Origin: Symbiodinium sp. CCMP2592
Taxonomy: Eukaryota; Sar; Dinophyceae; Suessiales; Symbiodiniaceae
Assembly: GCA_905221615.1 (NCBI GenBank)
Contig: CAJNDT010005713.1
Location: 1-64,000, forward strand
Direction: 5' to 3'
Length of the DNA stretch: 64,000 nucleotides
Made by a program: the position numbers and the translations under genes. Positions 40,541-51,800 of the stretch are shown here, in pieces. The notes under the pieces are model-generated. The model was given only the letters and a program-made list of their open reading frames with translations. It made no database searches and was not told the DNA's origin. Numbering within the stretch: the stretch's first letter is position 1; every line of letters begins with the position of its first letter.

Positions 40541-40822
40541 GGGGGAAATGGTGTGATGCCTTCGGGTGTGGATGAGACGGAGAGTGTTGCCTCTGCCATC
40601 CATCGATTTACCCCCGACGTCCAAGATCCGAGCAGTGCGAGGGAGGTGTGAAAAACATGCGCGATCCTTTGGTGAGCAGTTGCGGAATTATATTATGCAA
40701 TATATTCCGATTGAGATTTCCATCGAGATTTTATTACCTATATGTTTCGATGAGATTCCAACGGAATACCGTTCAAATATCTTTCAAATGATTTTAACAG
40801 TTCTGGGACCACACGACAGACG
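40541..40822 (+). repeat. YR-1 repeat B2 (right end)
   Basis: 282-bp copy of B1. Its last base abuts the continuing Copia-1 frame (GCTATGACTCTGC). Confidence 0.93.
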
Positions 40823-41772
40823 GCTATGACTCTGCTAACGCACTTGATCCGAGGTTTGCTGTGCTGCTTTCGCAGTGTCTTGTGGGTGATGAACGATCAG
40901 ATCTCCGACAATCTTATTTGTTCGATGATATCTTTGAGGATTTTGATGACGGAACACTGTGCGCGCTGTGTTTGCGATCAGACCGCAATTCAGAGGCTTT
41001 ACCGGTTCTTCCTTCGGAAGCAGAGTACTCGTTACTCTCAAACAATGACAAAGGGAAGCTTCCGACACCTCTGAGGTTTGTTGCGCCGCAGCGTTTTGTT
41101 ACGTCGTCTTTGGTCCAGACTCTGTCGTATGTTGACAGTCTCCTTCCAGGTACTGAGCTGGAAGTTCACACGACCACATCGGCTGACGCGGTCGCCTTGC
41201 GGCCGATGATTAAGAATGTGCGCGTGCTGACTCTCCCGTACCTGGAGTTTGAGTACTGTAACGTCTACAGGGGGACTCAAGGGAAAACACTCCCGTTGGT
41301 TCATCGTCATCCTGATGCTGTTGTCATTTTGTGGCAGAAGGGTGATATGGATCATGTGTTTTTCGTGACGATGGCACAGTTGCTTCCTTGCCTGAAGGAT
41401 ATACAATCAACTCATTGGTCCATGATAGTGTTCTGGAACGAGTCTCAGAACAACAGTTCCAGACGCGGGCCTGATGTTGGTTTGGACTTCACGGACCAGC
41501 CAGCGCCAGCCCCGGTTGCACCGCAACCGCCAGCCGCGGACGACGATGTGGACTATCCAGGATATGATGATCCACACGGTGATATGCCTGTGGATGATGA
41601 GGATATGCCACTACAGCATCCAGAGCAGGATTTGGATGATACTCCTGTTGAGTTGCATGTTGGTGGTGACCCTCCGTCACAACCTCCTGGAGGCGGTACT
41701 CATGTACCGGTACCAGGGGGAGATGATGATTCCGACCTGGATCACGATCCGGACAAGGATGCAAGGAGCTGA
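40823..41772 (+). pseudogene. Copia-1 polyprotein fragment, integrase-RT linker
   Basis: Continues the frame interrupted at 14085. A globular part (YVDSLLPGTELEVH, VVILWQKGDMDHVFFV) precedes an acidic linker (DDDVDYPGYDDPHGDMP and similar), typical of the stretch between integrase and RT in dinoflagellate Copia polyproteins. It ends at a TGA (41770-41772) next to the junction with Copia-2; RT and RNase H of this copy are missing. The exact junction lies between about 41745 and 41790. Confidence 0.8.
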
Positions 41773-41785
41773 TTGATTGCATTTG

Positions 41786-43572
41786 CGGGCCACAATGTCT
41801 GCTTTGATAGACTCGGGAACTGCCGCCATAAGCATACTACAGATCCTAAAGTTGACACGTGCCCATCGCCCTTGAAGCAACTCAGCCGGTACAACGGGCT
41901 CAACCTTTAGCCTATCCAAGGGTGATGACGAAATCCAAACCCCATAGGCCGTACCAACCACATCCAAAACCTGACGCCACCACTCTGCTGCTGTGTCCGA
42001 AACATCACCGACCAAACCCCCAATCACAACTAACCAATCTTGGTACAGAAGAGACCCTTCATCCGAAGTGAGCTCTGCCAAAGCTGGGAAACTCGAGATG
42101 CCTGGCTTAACAGCTTCAGGGTTGGTGGGAGAATTGCCGCCATCGCGTTCGGCGCGAGATCCCTTGAGCATCTCTGACATGGCATCTTGAAGTTGATGCA
42201 TCCCAGCAATCAGTATCTCACGATCTGTGGGTCCTGATGCACTCGCGGCTCCTGCTGGCAGTGTGCCTCTGGGTTCTGCTTGTGGCCTCTGCGGTGCAGG
42301 GCTGGAAGACCGCGCACCGGAACCAAGGAGCCCTGAGAACAAACCAGCGAAGCCCTGAGGCTCGGGAGCGGAAGGAAGCGGAGGAGGAGGCGGTGAGGAT
42401 GAAGAAGGGGCAAATCCAACCCCAGTGCTGGCGACAGGATGCGAACCGAACCCACTATCACCAAACCCACTAAGGCCAACCTCCCTAGTACCCACCTGCT
42501 GCAACGCCGTAGCCTCAACTTCACCAGCCTGCTGAGACCGAATCCTCAAGAGTTCGGCCTCAGCACGACCAGCTCTCTCTTGCTCAGCTCGCAGTTGCTG
42601 CTTCAACCCATCAAGCTGTCGCGCGACTTCTGCCTGAATCGCATCATGCGGAATAGATGAGGACTCGGTGTGCGGAGGCCTGTCCGGAGACCCGGACCCG
42701 TAGAGCAAGGGAGCTCTTTGCTCCATGGCAGCAAGCTGCTGCGCGTTGGCACCAGTGAACAACGGCATCGGCACTTGACACTCATCTTGCAGGACGCGGC
42801 CTCCTCTCTCGAGGGGCTGTAGTGGTCGCGACGGCCTTGGAGGAGAAGTCAGTGGACTGGGAGCCCACCCTTGCGGCAGTGGCTGTACGTTCGCCGCGCC
42901 ACCAAACAGAGACTGCACTCTTCCTAGCAACTGACTAGCAAAAGCCTGAGCCCCAGTCTGCATGACCGCTGACGCCCCGTACGCCGTTGATCTGGGCGTT
43001 TCAAAGCCCTCAGCACTACTTCCAGGATTCGCTGCAGATGGGTTGTACCCTGAGACGCCTGCGGCAACATTGATCTGAGCGCTAGCCATTCCACTTTCGG
43101 TGGCCACACTGAAACCCTGAGTCACTGCAGTTGCATCTCCATGCACCCCACTCGCATCAGCGACCTCCGTGGTAGATACTGCTTCATACGTAACGCCAGC
43201 TGTGCCCAAGCCTCCAACCTGGCCTAGTGTTCCATCGCCTCCTGTCCTACCGACTGCTGAAACTCTCGGTTGGCCGGCTGTTCCAACAGTTTCTTGTGGC
43301 AGCTGAGGGGATGGCACTGGACCAGCTGTGGAAGTCGATGGCCCCGACGACGCATCCATCATAGTTTGCTGGATTCCATCCCCAATAGGCTGCGCAAGCC
43401 CAGAGGGCGATGGCACTCCAACTCCGGCGGTTGTACCATTCACTGTAGTCTGCGGTGCATCCCCGCCTCCCCGCACTCCAGGCAGAGAGGCCGGAGAAGC
43501 CACCGCTCCGGTTGCTTCTGGCCCAGGCGTTGGGCTCATCACCTGTTGAAGGTGTTCACCCTGGGTGGCCAT
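41786..43572 (-). CDS. Copia-2 Gag fragment
   Basis: About 595 codons from the ATG at 43572. Residues 1-300 are Gly/Ala/Pro/Thr-rich low complexity. A coiled coil follows (RQLDGLKQQLRAEQERAGRA), then Pro-rich sequence. A conserved block (LYQDWLVVIGGLVGDVSDTA, EWWRQVLDVV, SPLDRLKVEP) matches the Gag region of dinoflagellate Copia elements as I know it. It breaks off after ESIKADIVARK, where the sequence passes into the Copia-1 fragment; everything downstream (protease onwards) is absent. Its family differs from Copia-3. Confidence 0.72.
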
Positions 43573-43858
43573 ACCCTGCAGCGAAGCTCACGCAGAATGT
43601 TTTCTATGGCTGGGCGCAGAGGCGACTCACGATCTCAACGAAGCAACAAGAGAACCGACAAACCAACAAACGACCTGTACAGCTTTACAAGTTGTTGGTT
43701 ACAGTACACATGGCTCAAGAGGCTTTCCTACGCAGCCTTCCCCTAAGCCAAAGGATACAGGAAACACACATGTACAAGCCTACCTGAAGGAAACTATACA
43801 AGTGCCGGCAATCCCTTCAAGCAGACTACACACCTGTCTAACCTGATACCTGGGCATG
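43573..43858. other. Copia-2 leader or LTR remnant
   Basis: 286 bases upstream of the Copia-2 Gag start and up to the first recognisable recombinase codons of YR-4. No second copy in the window, so an LTR cannot be proved. The minus strand has AGGTATCAGG near 43840, weakly like a primer-binding site. Nothing else seen. Confidence 0.4.
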
Positions 43859-44780
43859 CAGTGAGAAGCATTTCAACAATCTCCCTTTCTTCGGAGGTCA
43901 CTTCACCGGCCACACAGCGAAGTCTACCTTACTTCCTTGGTTGGCCAAATGGGGTGGCTCTGAGGATGACAGGGCCATTCTTGGGCATCACATGCCTAAG
44001 AGCAAAAGCGTAGCCACTTACAGCAGAGATCTTCAGGCTGGGCCTTTGAGAGTGCTGTGGTCTCTTCTATGTGACGTTCGGTCTGGAGCTTTCCTTCCTG
44101 ATTGCACACGCTCTGGCCGCTTTGTCCGTCAAGTCGGTGATCCAGGAATGAATCCGGCCCTTGACGTTCCTCCTGGTCTCCCTGATGGGGCCCTCAGCCC
44201 TGACCTTGGCCTCGGCATCTTAGGTGAGGGCCAAGGGCCTGTGAACATGGGCAGCGAGGTTGGCCCTGATGAGGAGTTGGCGTGGTACCGCAACCAAGAG
44301 CTGGAGGATGCTGACATCGATGCTTTCCTCAACGCGAGCCGTGGCAGTGAGCTTGAGCCCTGGGGTCTCTCAGACCCTCCGCCCGAGCCGGGGGCTTCTG
44401 ATGATCCCCATGCGGAGGGGGATCGAGATAGCAGCGGTTCAGACTCTGAATCGAGTTCGAGTTCCAGCTCTTCTTCAAGCTCTTCAAGTGCTGATGAAAA
44501 GGTCCAGGCAGCAAGCGACTTAGCATGCAGATTGAGGCATCACGTCGTGGAGGGATGCAAGCTTTACCAGCATTGCAGGACAAAGACTGTGCATCGCATG
44601 CTTGAAAACTCGAGCGACGATAAGTTTGTCTGTGGCAGGCCTCTCACCAAAGACCATCGCCCCTTCAGGACCTTGGTCAAGATCACTGCTTGGGATTGCA
44701 AGCAATGTGCTCAGAGAAAGCCGATTAGCAACACCGGCGCCCTTGTCGGCGCGCTTGATGCTGCCTTGGGCAAGCGGTGA
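43859..44780 (+). pseudogene. YR-4 tyrosine recombinase, C-terminal half
   Basis: Open from the junction with no start. It retains the His box GHTAKSTLLPWLAKWGG (HxxK), LGHH and the putative nucleophile Tyr in VATYSRDLQAG; the catalytic Arg region is missing. A long acidic/Ser linker (including a run of about 13 Ser) leads to the C-terminal module YQHCRTKTVHRM, FVCGRPLT, CKQC. Non-functional because of the truncation. Confidence 0.85.
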
Positions 44781-45122
44781 CATCCCAGCGCGCTGGGCCT
44801 TCGGCGTCAAAATTCTTTTAACGTGCTATGCTAACTTTCCTTCAGAAGGAAAAAATGGCAATGTGTTGGGCACCTCACTGCCTAAACCTGACGCGCCTTG
44901 TCGGCTGCTGAGAAAAGAGATCCGTGACTGGGTTTGTCACTCATCTGCCTCCGCATGCTGACTGTTGCGCGCGGCTTTCCGCCGCTTCCACTGACTGGTG
45001 CGACTTCATAAATCGGGTTTGTCACCCCTCTTCTTGTACGAAGTGTTACTTCACTTGAATCCTGAAGAGATCTTCTTATGAGCGGCTTCCCGCTGCATGG
45101 GTTTGACACCCATCTTTCAGAA
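44781..45122 (+). other. YR-4 leader between recombinase and Gag, first part: hairpin array
   Basis: Contains two kinds of small hairpin in alternation. Type 1: GCGGC-TTTCC-GCCGC at 44971-44985 and a wobble version at 45082-45096. Type 2: GGGT-TTGTC-ACCC at 45015-45027 and ATGGGT-TTGAC-ACCCAT at 45097-45113. The array continues after Copia-3 at 53441. The last five bases, CAGAA (45118-45122), are duplicated after Copia-3. Confidence 0.7.
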
Positions 45123-45276
45123 TGCTAAACTTTTCCTGTGGTTCACACGCCTGCGGAGTCACTCAGTCAGTATTGGGCTCTAAACTACAGTGGAGCAAAA
45201 CAAAACATACAGCATGCAAATTAGTTCAGTACGGCAGCATACAAATGTGGTACACGTGTGGGTACAAACTTTAGCA
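45123..45276 (-). repeat. Copia-3 3' LTR
   Basis: 154 bp, TG...CA with 7-bp terminal inverted repeats (TGCTAAA/TTTAGCA). On the minus strand it is preceded by AGGCGGGG, a short polypurine tract suited to plus-strand priming. Confidence 0.94.
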
Positions 45277-45817
45277 CCCCGCCTAAAGAGCGAGCTACTT
45301 CGAGAAGCTCTTTACACAAAGTTTGTTGCTGCCTTTCCGTAAGACGAAACACAAAGTTTACACGCTCCACAGACTCCTACAGCTTCAGACGTTTGTCAGT
45401 TTCAGCGCTCTGCCTCAAAAGGTCTTTGGCGCAAAGCTACACTGTACACGTAGCTACAACTAGTTACCGCCACCTCCACAGGCACGGGCTGCCTGCGAAG
45501 TGACTGCTTGACTCACCCAAGCGGAGGCCTTTCCAAGAATCAAGATAAGCTCAGCATTCAAGTTCAAGGAGACGTAAGATTTGGATGCCTAAATGCATCG
45601 GGCGGTCTCAACCTGCCCCTTCGGACTCTTCAACCGCTCCACGGTTGCGACATTGCGATTGTTCAGTGATTCCAAGTATTGACACGCCAAAATGGCATGT
45701 GTAAGATGCCTTGCATATTTGCTGTTCCACACCAAGTCTATGTACAAGGTTAACCCGCAGCCACTGTACAAGCTCCATCACCGCGCCAATCCATCCGATC
45801 AGTGAGCAGCGCAAGCG
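45277..45817 (-). other. Copia-3 3' untranslated region
   Basis: 541 bases between the polyprotein stop and the 3' LTR. No gene recognised; several short GAAGCTCTTT-like inverted pieces (near 45300) only. Confidence 0.6.
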
Positions 45818-48800
45818 CTACCCACTCAAGGAATGGGCATCATGAGCATTATACACAAGTGGTCCAAGTCTCAAGGATTGCAAATGCGGCATCCGCGGTA
45901 TCTCAGCCAACCGCCTGGTAGTCGATGTAACACTGTTGCTCTGGTTCAACTTTCCGCATCCTGCTTTGTGATAGCAGTAGCCCTGGGCACCGGAAACCCA
46001 CACTTCATCATCATCGCTGTTCCTGGCCTTGGGCTTGGGCCTTGCTGGTGGACGCCTTGCACGCGGGACATCGGCATCTCCTGTGCTGCTCGTGCTTGCT
46101 GCACTGCTTGACGGCTTATCGCTTGCACTGCCACTCGACACTTCAAGCTTGACCGAGGCTCCCGGGGTCAACGGCACGTTGAAGTTCAAGCGACCTGGCG
46201 ATTCATGGCTGCTCATTGGCACGTCACCAGCATTGGCACTTTCACCACGTGCCCCTTCATCATCGGTGTCACCGCAACTGCGCCTGGGCGGTTTGGTCAT
46301 TCGCTTACTCCTGGCACCGCGTGGCGATGCAGGAGACATGCCATCATCTCCTGACGCATCACCTCGCATGCTCAAGATCACATTGCGCCTTCGGCACACA
46401 CACCATCCCAAGCACATCAGAATCATCCACATGAACCCTTGCATGAAGCTTGTGGCTGCAATCGGATACAGCTGGGCATACTCACCTGCAAAAGTGAACA
46501 CAAGCATGATCATCTCCAGCACCTGCTGGACGATGCTGTGCATTCCATCTGTGCCATCATCGGCACCGACATCTTGTTCCTCGCTGTCCGCTGCGGCTGC
46601 AACGGCATGCTGGCTCAAGGCGTGCGATAAGACAATCATTGCAACTTGCAATCCAACGGAATTGCCAGCATTGCCCTGCTGCTTGACCAATCGCACCAGC
46701 TTGCGCACTGTGTTGCCATCAAGAAGGTTCTGAAACTCTTCACTCCCCACAAGCGCATAGTCATCATTGGCATCCCGGATCCCAACCTTGTGCAGCAATG
46801 CTTTGATCCGGGGTCCTTGAAGGCTTTTCGTTCCAAGGTCGGACACATTGTGCTTGCCATCAACAGGGTGCACCTGGAGGCTTTCACGGGCGTACTGCTG
46901 CAGCCATAACATCTTCGCTTCCAAGTGTCTGATTCGGCCTGCGCCCTGTCGGGCGATCACACCTCGGGCTGCCGCTGAGTCCAAAAGCAAATGCGACTCC
47001 ACCTTTGTTCCAAGGACAAACTCGACGGCATTGCGGATGAACACTTGATCACACGTTCCTGAAACGGCACTGGCATATTCGGATTCTCCTGAGCTTAACG
47101 CTATGGATTTCTGTGTCCGGCTGCTGCTGCTTAGCAGGTGGCTGTTCAAGGTTATGACGCATCCTGACACCGACTTCCGATGCACCTTATCTCCAGCCCA
47201 GTCGGCGTCGGTGTGTGTCTCCAGCACATCGTGCCCCGCCTTGCTTTGCACACTGACTCCTATGCCTATGGTGGGCACTGGGAAACCTATGGCATAACCG
47301 CTAGTGTCCCGAAGGTAAAGGATCATGTGCTTCAGCACGCGCAGTGCCCCAGTGGTGGGGCGACTCATGTGTTGAGCCAACCAGCGGATCCCAAATTGCG
47401 CTTCAATCACATCGGCCTGCAGGTACAAGAGTACCCCAACCGCAGTACGAAACATCGAACTCTGCTCCCCAGTCAACTCTTCATCATCCGTTGGAAGAGT
47501 GGTCGGCAGGGGGCTCGACTTGCTCCTCGCACGTGTGAGATTGAACATTTCAACCAGCTTCTCAACATGGCGCGGGTGAGGTTGGATAATCAAGAGGTCA
47601 TCACGAACCAACCGATATGCTTTCTTGAGAAATGAAACCTCATCCCCATGCTCACAAAGCCAGCTCACCGTACACTTGTATTTGTCCTGCACACATGACA
47701 CCATCACATTCAAGCCTTTGCGCTGTCCTTCACTGAACAAGTCGTCCACATGCAACAATCCAGCAACTGCAACATTCTTCAGCTTGAAGAGTGCCGGGCA
47801 TGGCACATATGGTTCCAATCCAAGCTTGCTGTCAAGATACTCAGTGAACGATTCATGCCACCGGATCGTTCCATCGCGCTGCCCCGGCAGGAGCTTCAGT
47901 AGACGGAAATGTTGCACATGTGATTGCTGATCCCCGAGGCTTGCCTTGACAACCGTTGGTATGCGCTGGTCGACGGTGAGAAACGCGTCTGCCACATCAA
48001 GCACACAGCATGCATGCCCTTCACCTTTGGACCTCATAAAGGCTGATGGCAACAACCTCGTCAGCAGACTACTAGAAGCAGGAGCGAACAGCTCGGTCCT
48101 ATCCTTATCCATCCAAGCGTACTCACGCCCTACAAACCTGGACCGCCTCAAGTATTGCTGCTGTTCAGTTCCATCGCCAAGTTTGCGCATCTTGATTCTC
48201 CAGCTCCTGACAAATTTCGTTGACAACAGTCTGGATCCCTCAGTCTGTGCTTGCTCAGCTGCGTCACAAGTGAGGGCCTCAAGCACATGCATGGCCAACA
48301 GCCTACGGATCTCAAAATCATCGGCTGCACTGTCAATTATCAGCATCTCGGCTTCTGAAAGGCTTGGCTCTGTGGGCCCAAATGGCCTCCACAGCTCATC
48401 GGGCGGCGCATCAAATCCGCCAGCTTCCTCACTAAAATAGTAATCAGCCAGCCCATAATCATAGCCCTCTAGCTCATCAAGCTCGGCATCTTCAAAATTA
48501 AAATCAATTGATGCATCATTGTGGTAAAATTCGTTTTGTGTCACAGCACGCAACTTGGCTGCCTTTGCCGGGCGTTCCTCAGCATTCGCATCCCCGCCTG
48601 CGCTAGGCACTCCTGCAACACCTTGTGGCACCTCAGCCTCGACACCTTGCATAGCAGCATCAGGCTGCTCGGCTGGCGCATTGCCAGCGGCCGCACCACT
48701 GCCATCATCATCACTCGAGCTGCTGCTGCTTGTGCTGCTGCCTGCGCTTCCATCTGGGCCATTGCTTTTGTGCTCTGAAGCAGGGAGGCTTGGCGAGTAG

Positions 48801-51800
48801 TTCAAGCTGGTCTCAGGATCCGAAGCAGCTTCATCACCGGGCCCTGCAAGCAAAGGGCTCACAGGCCCAAGCACACCAACTTCATCAGCCGTTGGTTCCG
48901 CAACAGCTTCAACAGGTTTGGCCTCACGCTGCTTGCGCATCTTGCCAAGTCCACCTGCAACAAATCCCGGGTGGTCCCAAGGAAAATCCTTGATGCAGTC
49001 ATGCAAGCTGGGATCCCATCGCTCGGGCGTTCGGCGGATGGAACGTGTGATGAGAAGTTTCCCACCTGCTGTGACAACCAGGTGGCCATCACTCGCATTG
49101 GCCTTGCCCAACCACAGCGAGCGGACCCATTTGGCGGATCCTTTCACAGGCTTGTTGGTCATCGCTGTGCGGCACATAGCCATCACACACTCACCGAACT
49201 CGACAAGCTTGCCTGTATAAGGCGACTGGAAAGTGCATTCAAACGGGGTCTGCTGATCTCGAGCAACGACATACCTGTTCAGCAACCACGACCCATGGCG
49301 AGCAGCCCACGCGTGAAGTGGGTGCAAACTGCCTACTTGCTTGCCGGTGTTGTGCTCGTAAGCACTCAACAGCACACATGCTTGCTGTCTGGTGGATTCC
49401 ACTGCTTCTTCCGCGGCACCGTTCGAGGCCTTTTCCTCTTCACCTGACTGCTCCAGCCTCGTCCTTTGACCCAGGCGACCTCGGGCCTTCTGAACCTCCT
49501 GCTGGAGGGTCTTGCAACTGGGCTCAGGGTCGCAACGTATGGTCACATCATTGTATCCCAGCACATTGCACAGTCTGACGATCTCGCTGGTGAGAAATTT
49601 GGTGCTTTCCGGACCGCCTTTGCGCTTGGTGGGAATGGCCTCTCTCCAACCTGTTGCACGGTCCTTCACGCACAGGGTAATAAGCTTGTTCTCAGGATCA
49701 AGCTCGCGACCCGTGAACCCAAAGTCGAAGGAGAGAACCGAAACGGCCCGCTTAGGTTCAACGGTGGCGCTGGCACGATCACTTCGCGCCTTGTGCATCA
49801 CGCAGTGTTCGCACCACTCACGGTACGGGGCGTGCGTCAGATTGTGTTGCAACCGCTCATGCAGCGTTGGCTCCTTCACAAGCGGAACCTCACGAGGCTC
49901 ACGGCTCTCGCCTTGTGCACGCTCCTGTTTCTGGCGCACACCTTCTGCAAGTTCAAGACGCTTCAAGTGATCGCACAACCTTTTGTACACCTTGGCTTTG
50001 CCACCTGAACGGCCTATATTCAGATACTCGCAGGCTTTGCGCATGACACTCAACGCCGAGTCGCCGGTCACTCTGACACCATTCACTTCAATGAAATCAC
50101 CGGTCATTTCATCATCTCGGGTTGCAGCCTCCAAAGCTGCTTGCTGGGCCGCGGGCACATTTGCACCATCATGATGCTGCTTCTCACCCTCAACATCACT
50201 TGCAAACAAAGCTTCAAGATCAGGGGTGCCCGGAACAGTAGACTCAAAAGGAGGAGGAGAACCGATGCCTCCAACCTCCTGTGCAACACCTGCAGGCTCA
50301 CCTTCGCCTTCATGCATTGGCACATCTGTAGCACCATCTGGCGCCTCTGGCACGTCACCTTGCATCACGATCCCAAGCTGCTCTGCTGTCAAAGCTTCTC
50401 TGGAGGCAATGGTTAACACCGTGCGCTCTACCCCATCGGCAAATTGCTCATCAAGCACATCCAAAGTTGTGACATCGCGGCACAGCTCCCAAAGCTCCCA
50501 AATGCGCATTACAGGATCAACGCAAATCAAAGTGGTGCGGTACTGCATACCTTCCATCGGCAAATACAAGCTCACATCAAGGTAGGCATCGGACTCGCAT
50601 TTAAGCCCTTGCACTCCTGGGATCAGCTCCTCAAAGAACTCGTTGCCCTTGTTAACCATACTTTCAAGAACAGGGTTCAAGCTGACAGCACGAACGAAGC
50701 CATCACATGGCTTGCTGGTCACAGTCCTGATGCTTCCATCCACAACAAGGCTGTTATGCCTAAACCGCACGGGCACCTTCCGAGAACCCTTGGACAGCAC
50801 CAGCTCATTGTTCTCATGTTGCACACTCCATCCAGCCTTGTACAACTTTCCGCATGCAAGCAGGGGTGACGTCACATCAGTCACCAAGAAGCGCTCACGA
50901 AAGGTGACGCCATTTTCAAGGATGACCTGAGCATAGCGCCATCCGTAAGCCCGCAACGGGTTTCCTTGGGCATCCGAAAAGTTTGCCCTCTGATTTGTGC
51001 TTGCCTTGCAACCTACACCTGCATATGCATACGGCAGACACGACTCGTCGGCTCCAGAGTCGAGCACCACTTCTGTGACCTCCTCAACCACGGGCAACGG
51101 CTCAGTCTCAGGACGAAACCCAGCTACCCTGATGACACCTCTCACTGGGGCTGCTATGGCCTCACAGGACATGTCACTTGCACACTCATCTGAGCAACGG
51201 GTCCACTGTGCATCATCATCAGTACACGACATGTCGTACCAACTTGCACTTGCTGCACTGGCTGGCGCCTGACCTGACCTGGGACCTGTGCATGACGCCA
51301 TGTTGCACACCTCCTGGCCTGTGACCTCGACGGAACCTGATTGCACCTGCGTGGGACCTGATTGCACCTGCACTGGACCTGATTGCACCTGCACTGGACC
51401 TGATTGCACCTGCGTGGGACCTGATTGCACCTGCATGGAACCTGATTGCACCTGCATGGAACCTGATTGCACTTGCGTGGCACCTGATTGCACTTGCGCG
51501 AAACTTGATTGCACCTGCACACCTACGCAAAGCTGAACAGCCCTGACATAAGAGCTGCTTCCCACTGAAAACACACTCAAATCAATCTCATCATCACTCT
51601 CGAAAACGGTCTGCACTGCTTCAACGCGATTCACCTGGCGGGCTCCGACCGTGGGGGCTCGAGTGCTCGCAGTAGCTTGCGAAACCGTGGACGCAGCAGA
51701 AGACGGGATGGCCTGGCTCGGCACTTCTTCGGCCACCTGTTGCACACGCCCCTGCTGTGGAGGGAACCAGCACTCATTCTTCCAATGCCCTCTTCGCCCA

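Larger units (their letters stand above)
14086..40822 (+). mobile_element. YR-1: tyrosine-recombinase retrotransposon with split direct repeats (hosts YR-2 and YR-3)
   Basis: Complete element bounded by A1 (14086-14328) and B1-A2-B2 (39998-40822), the arrangement known from PAT/Ngaro-type elements. About 9.9 kb once the nested 16.8 kb is removed. Gene order is two small coiled-coil ORFs, tyrosine recombinase, Gag, then Pol. It sits in the Copia-1 integrase-linker ORF without target-site duplication, and joining the flanks restores that ORF. By eye A1 and A2 differ at one position of 243 and B1 and B2 look identical, so the insertion is recent. Confidence 0.92.

Noticed and set aside
41677..41785. 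Extension of the Copia-2 Gag frame (CNQSAPCILVRIVIQ...)
   Set aside because: It runs antisense through the acidic linker of Copia-1, whose plus-strand reading is the better-supported one; the junction is left approximate.
45258..45503. Short plus-strand ORF overlapping the Copia-3 3' LTR edge
   Set aside because: Antisense to the element, no conserved motif.
51316..51520. Short tandem repeats as a CRISPR-like or regulatory array
   Set aside because: The 21-bp units are in frame and encode QVQSG-type heptapeptides of the Copia-3 polyprotein.
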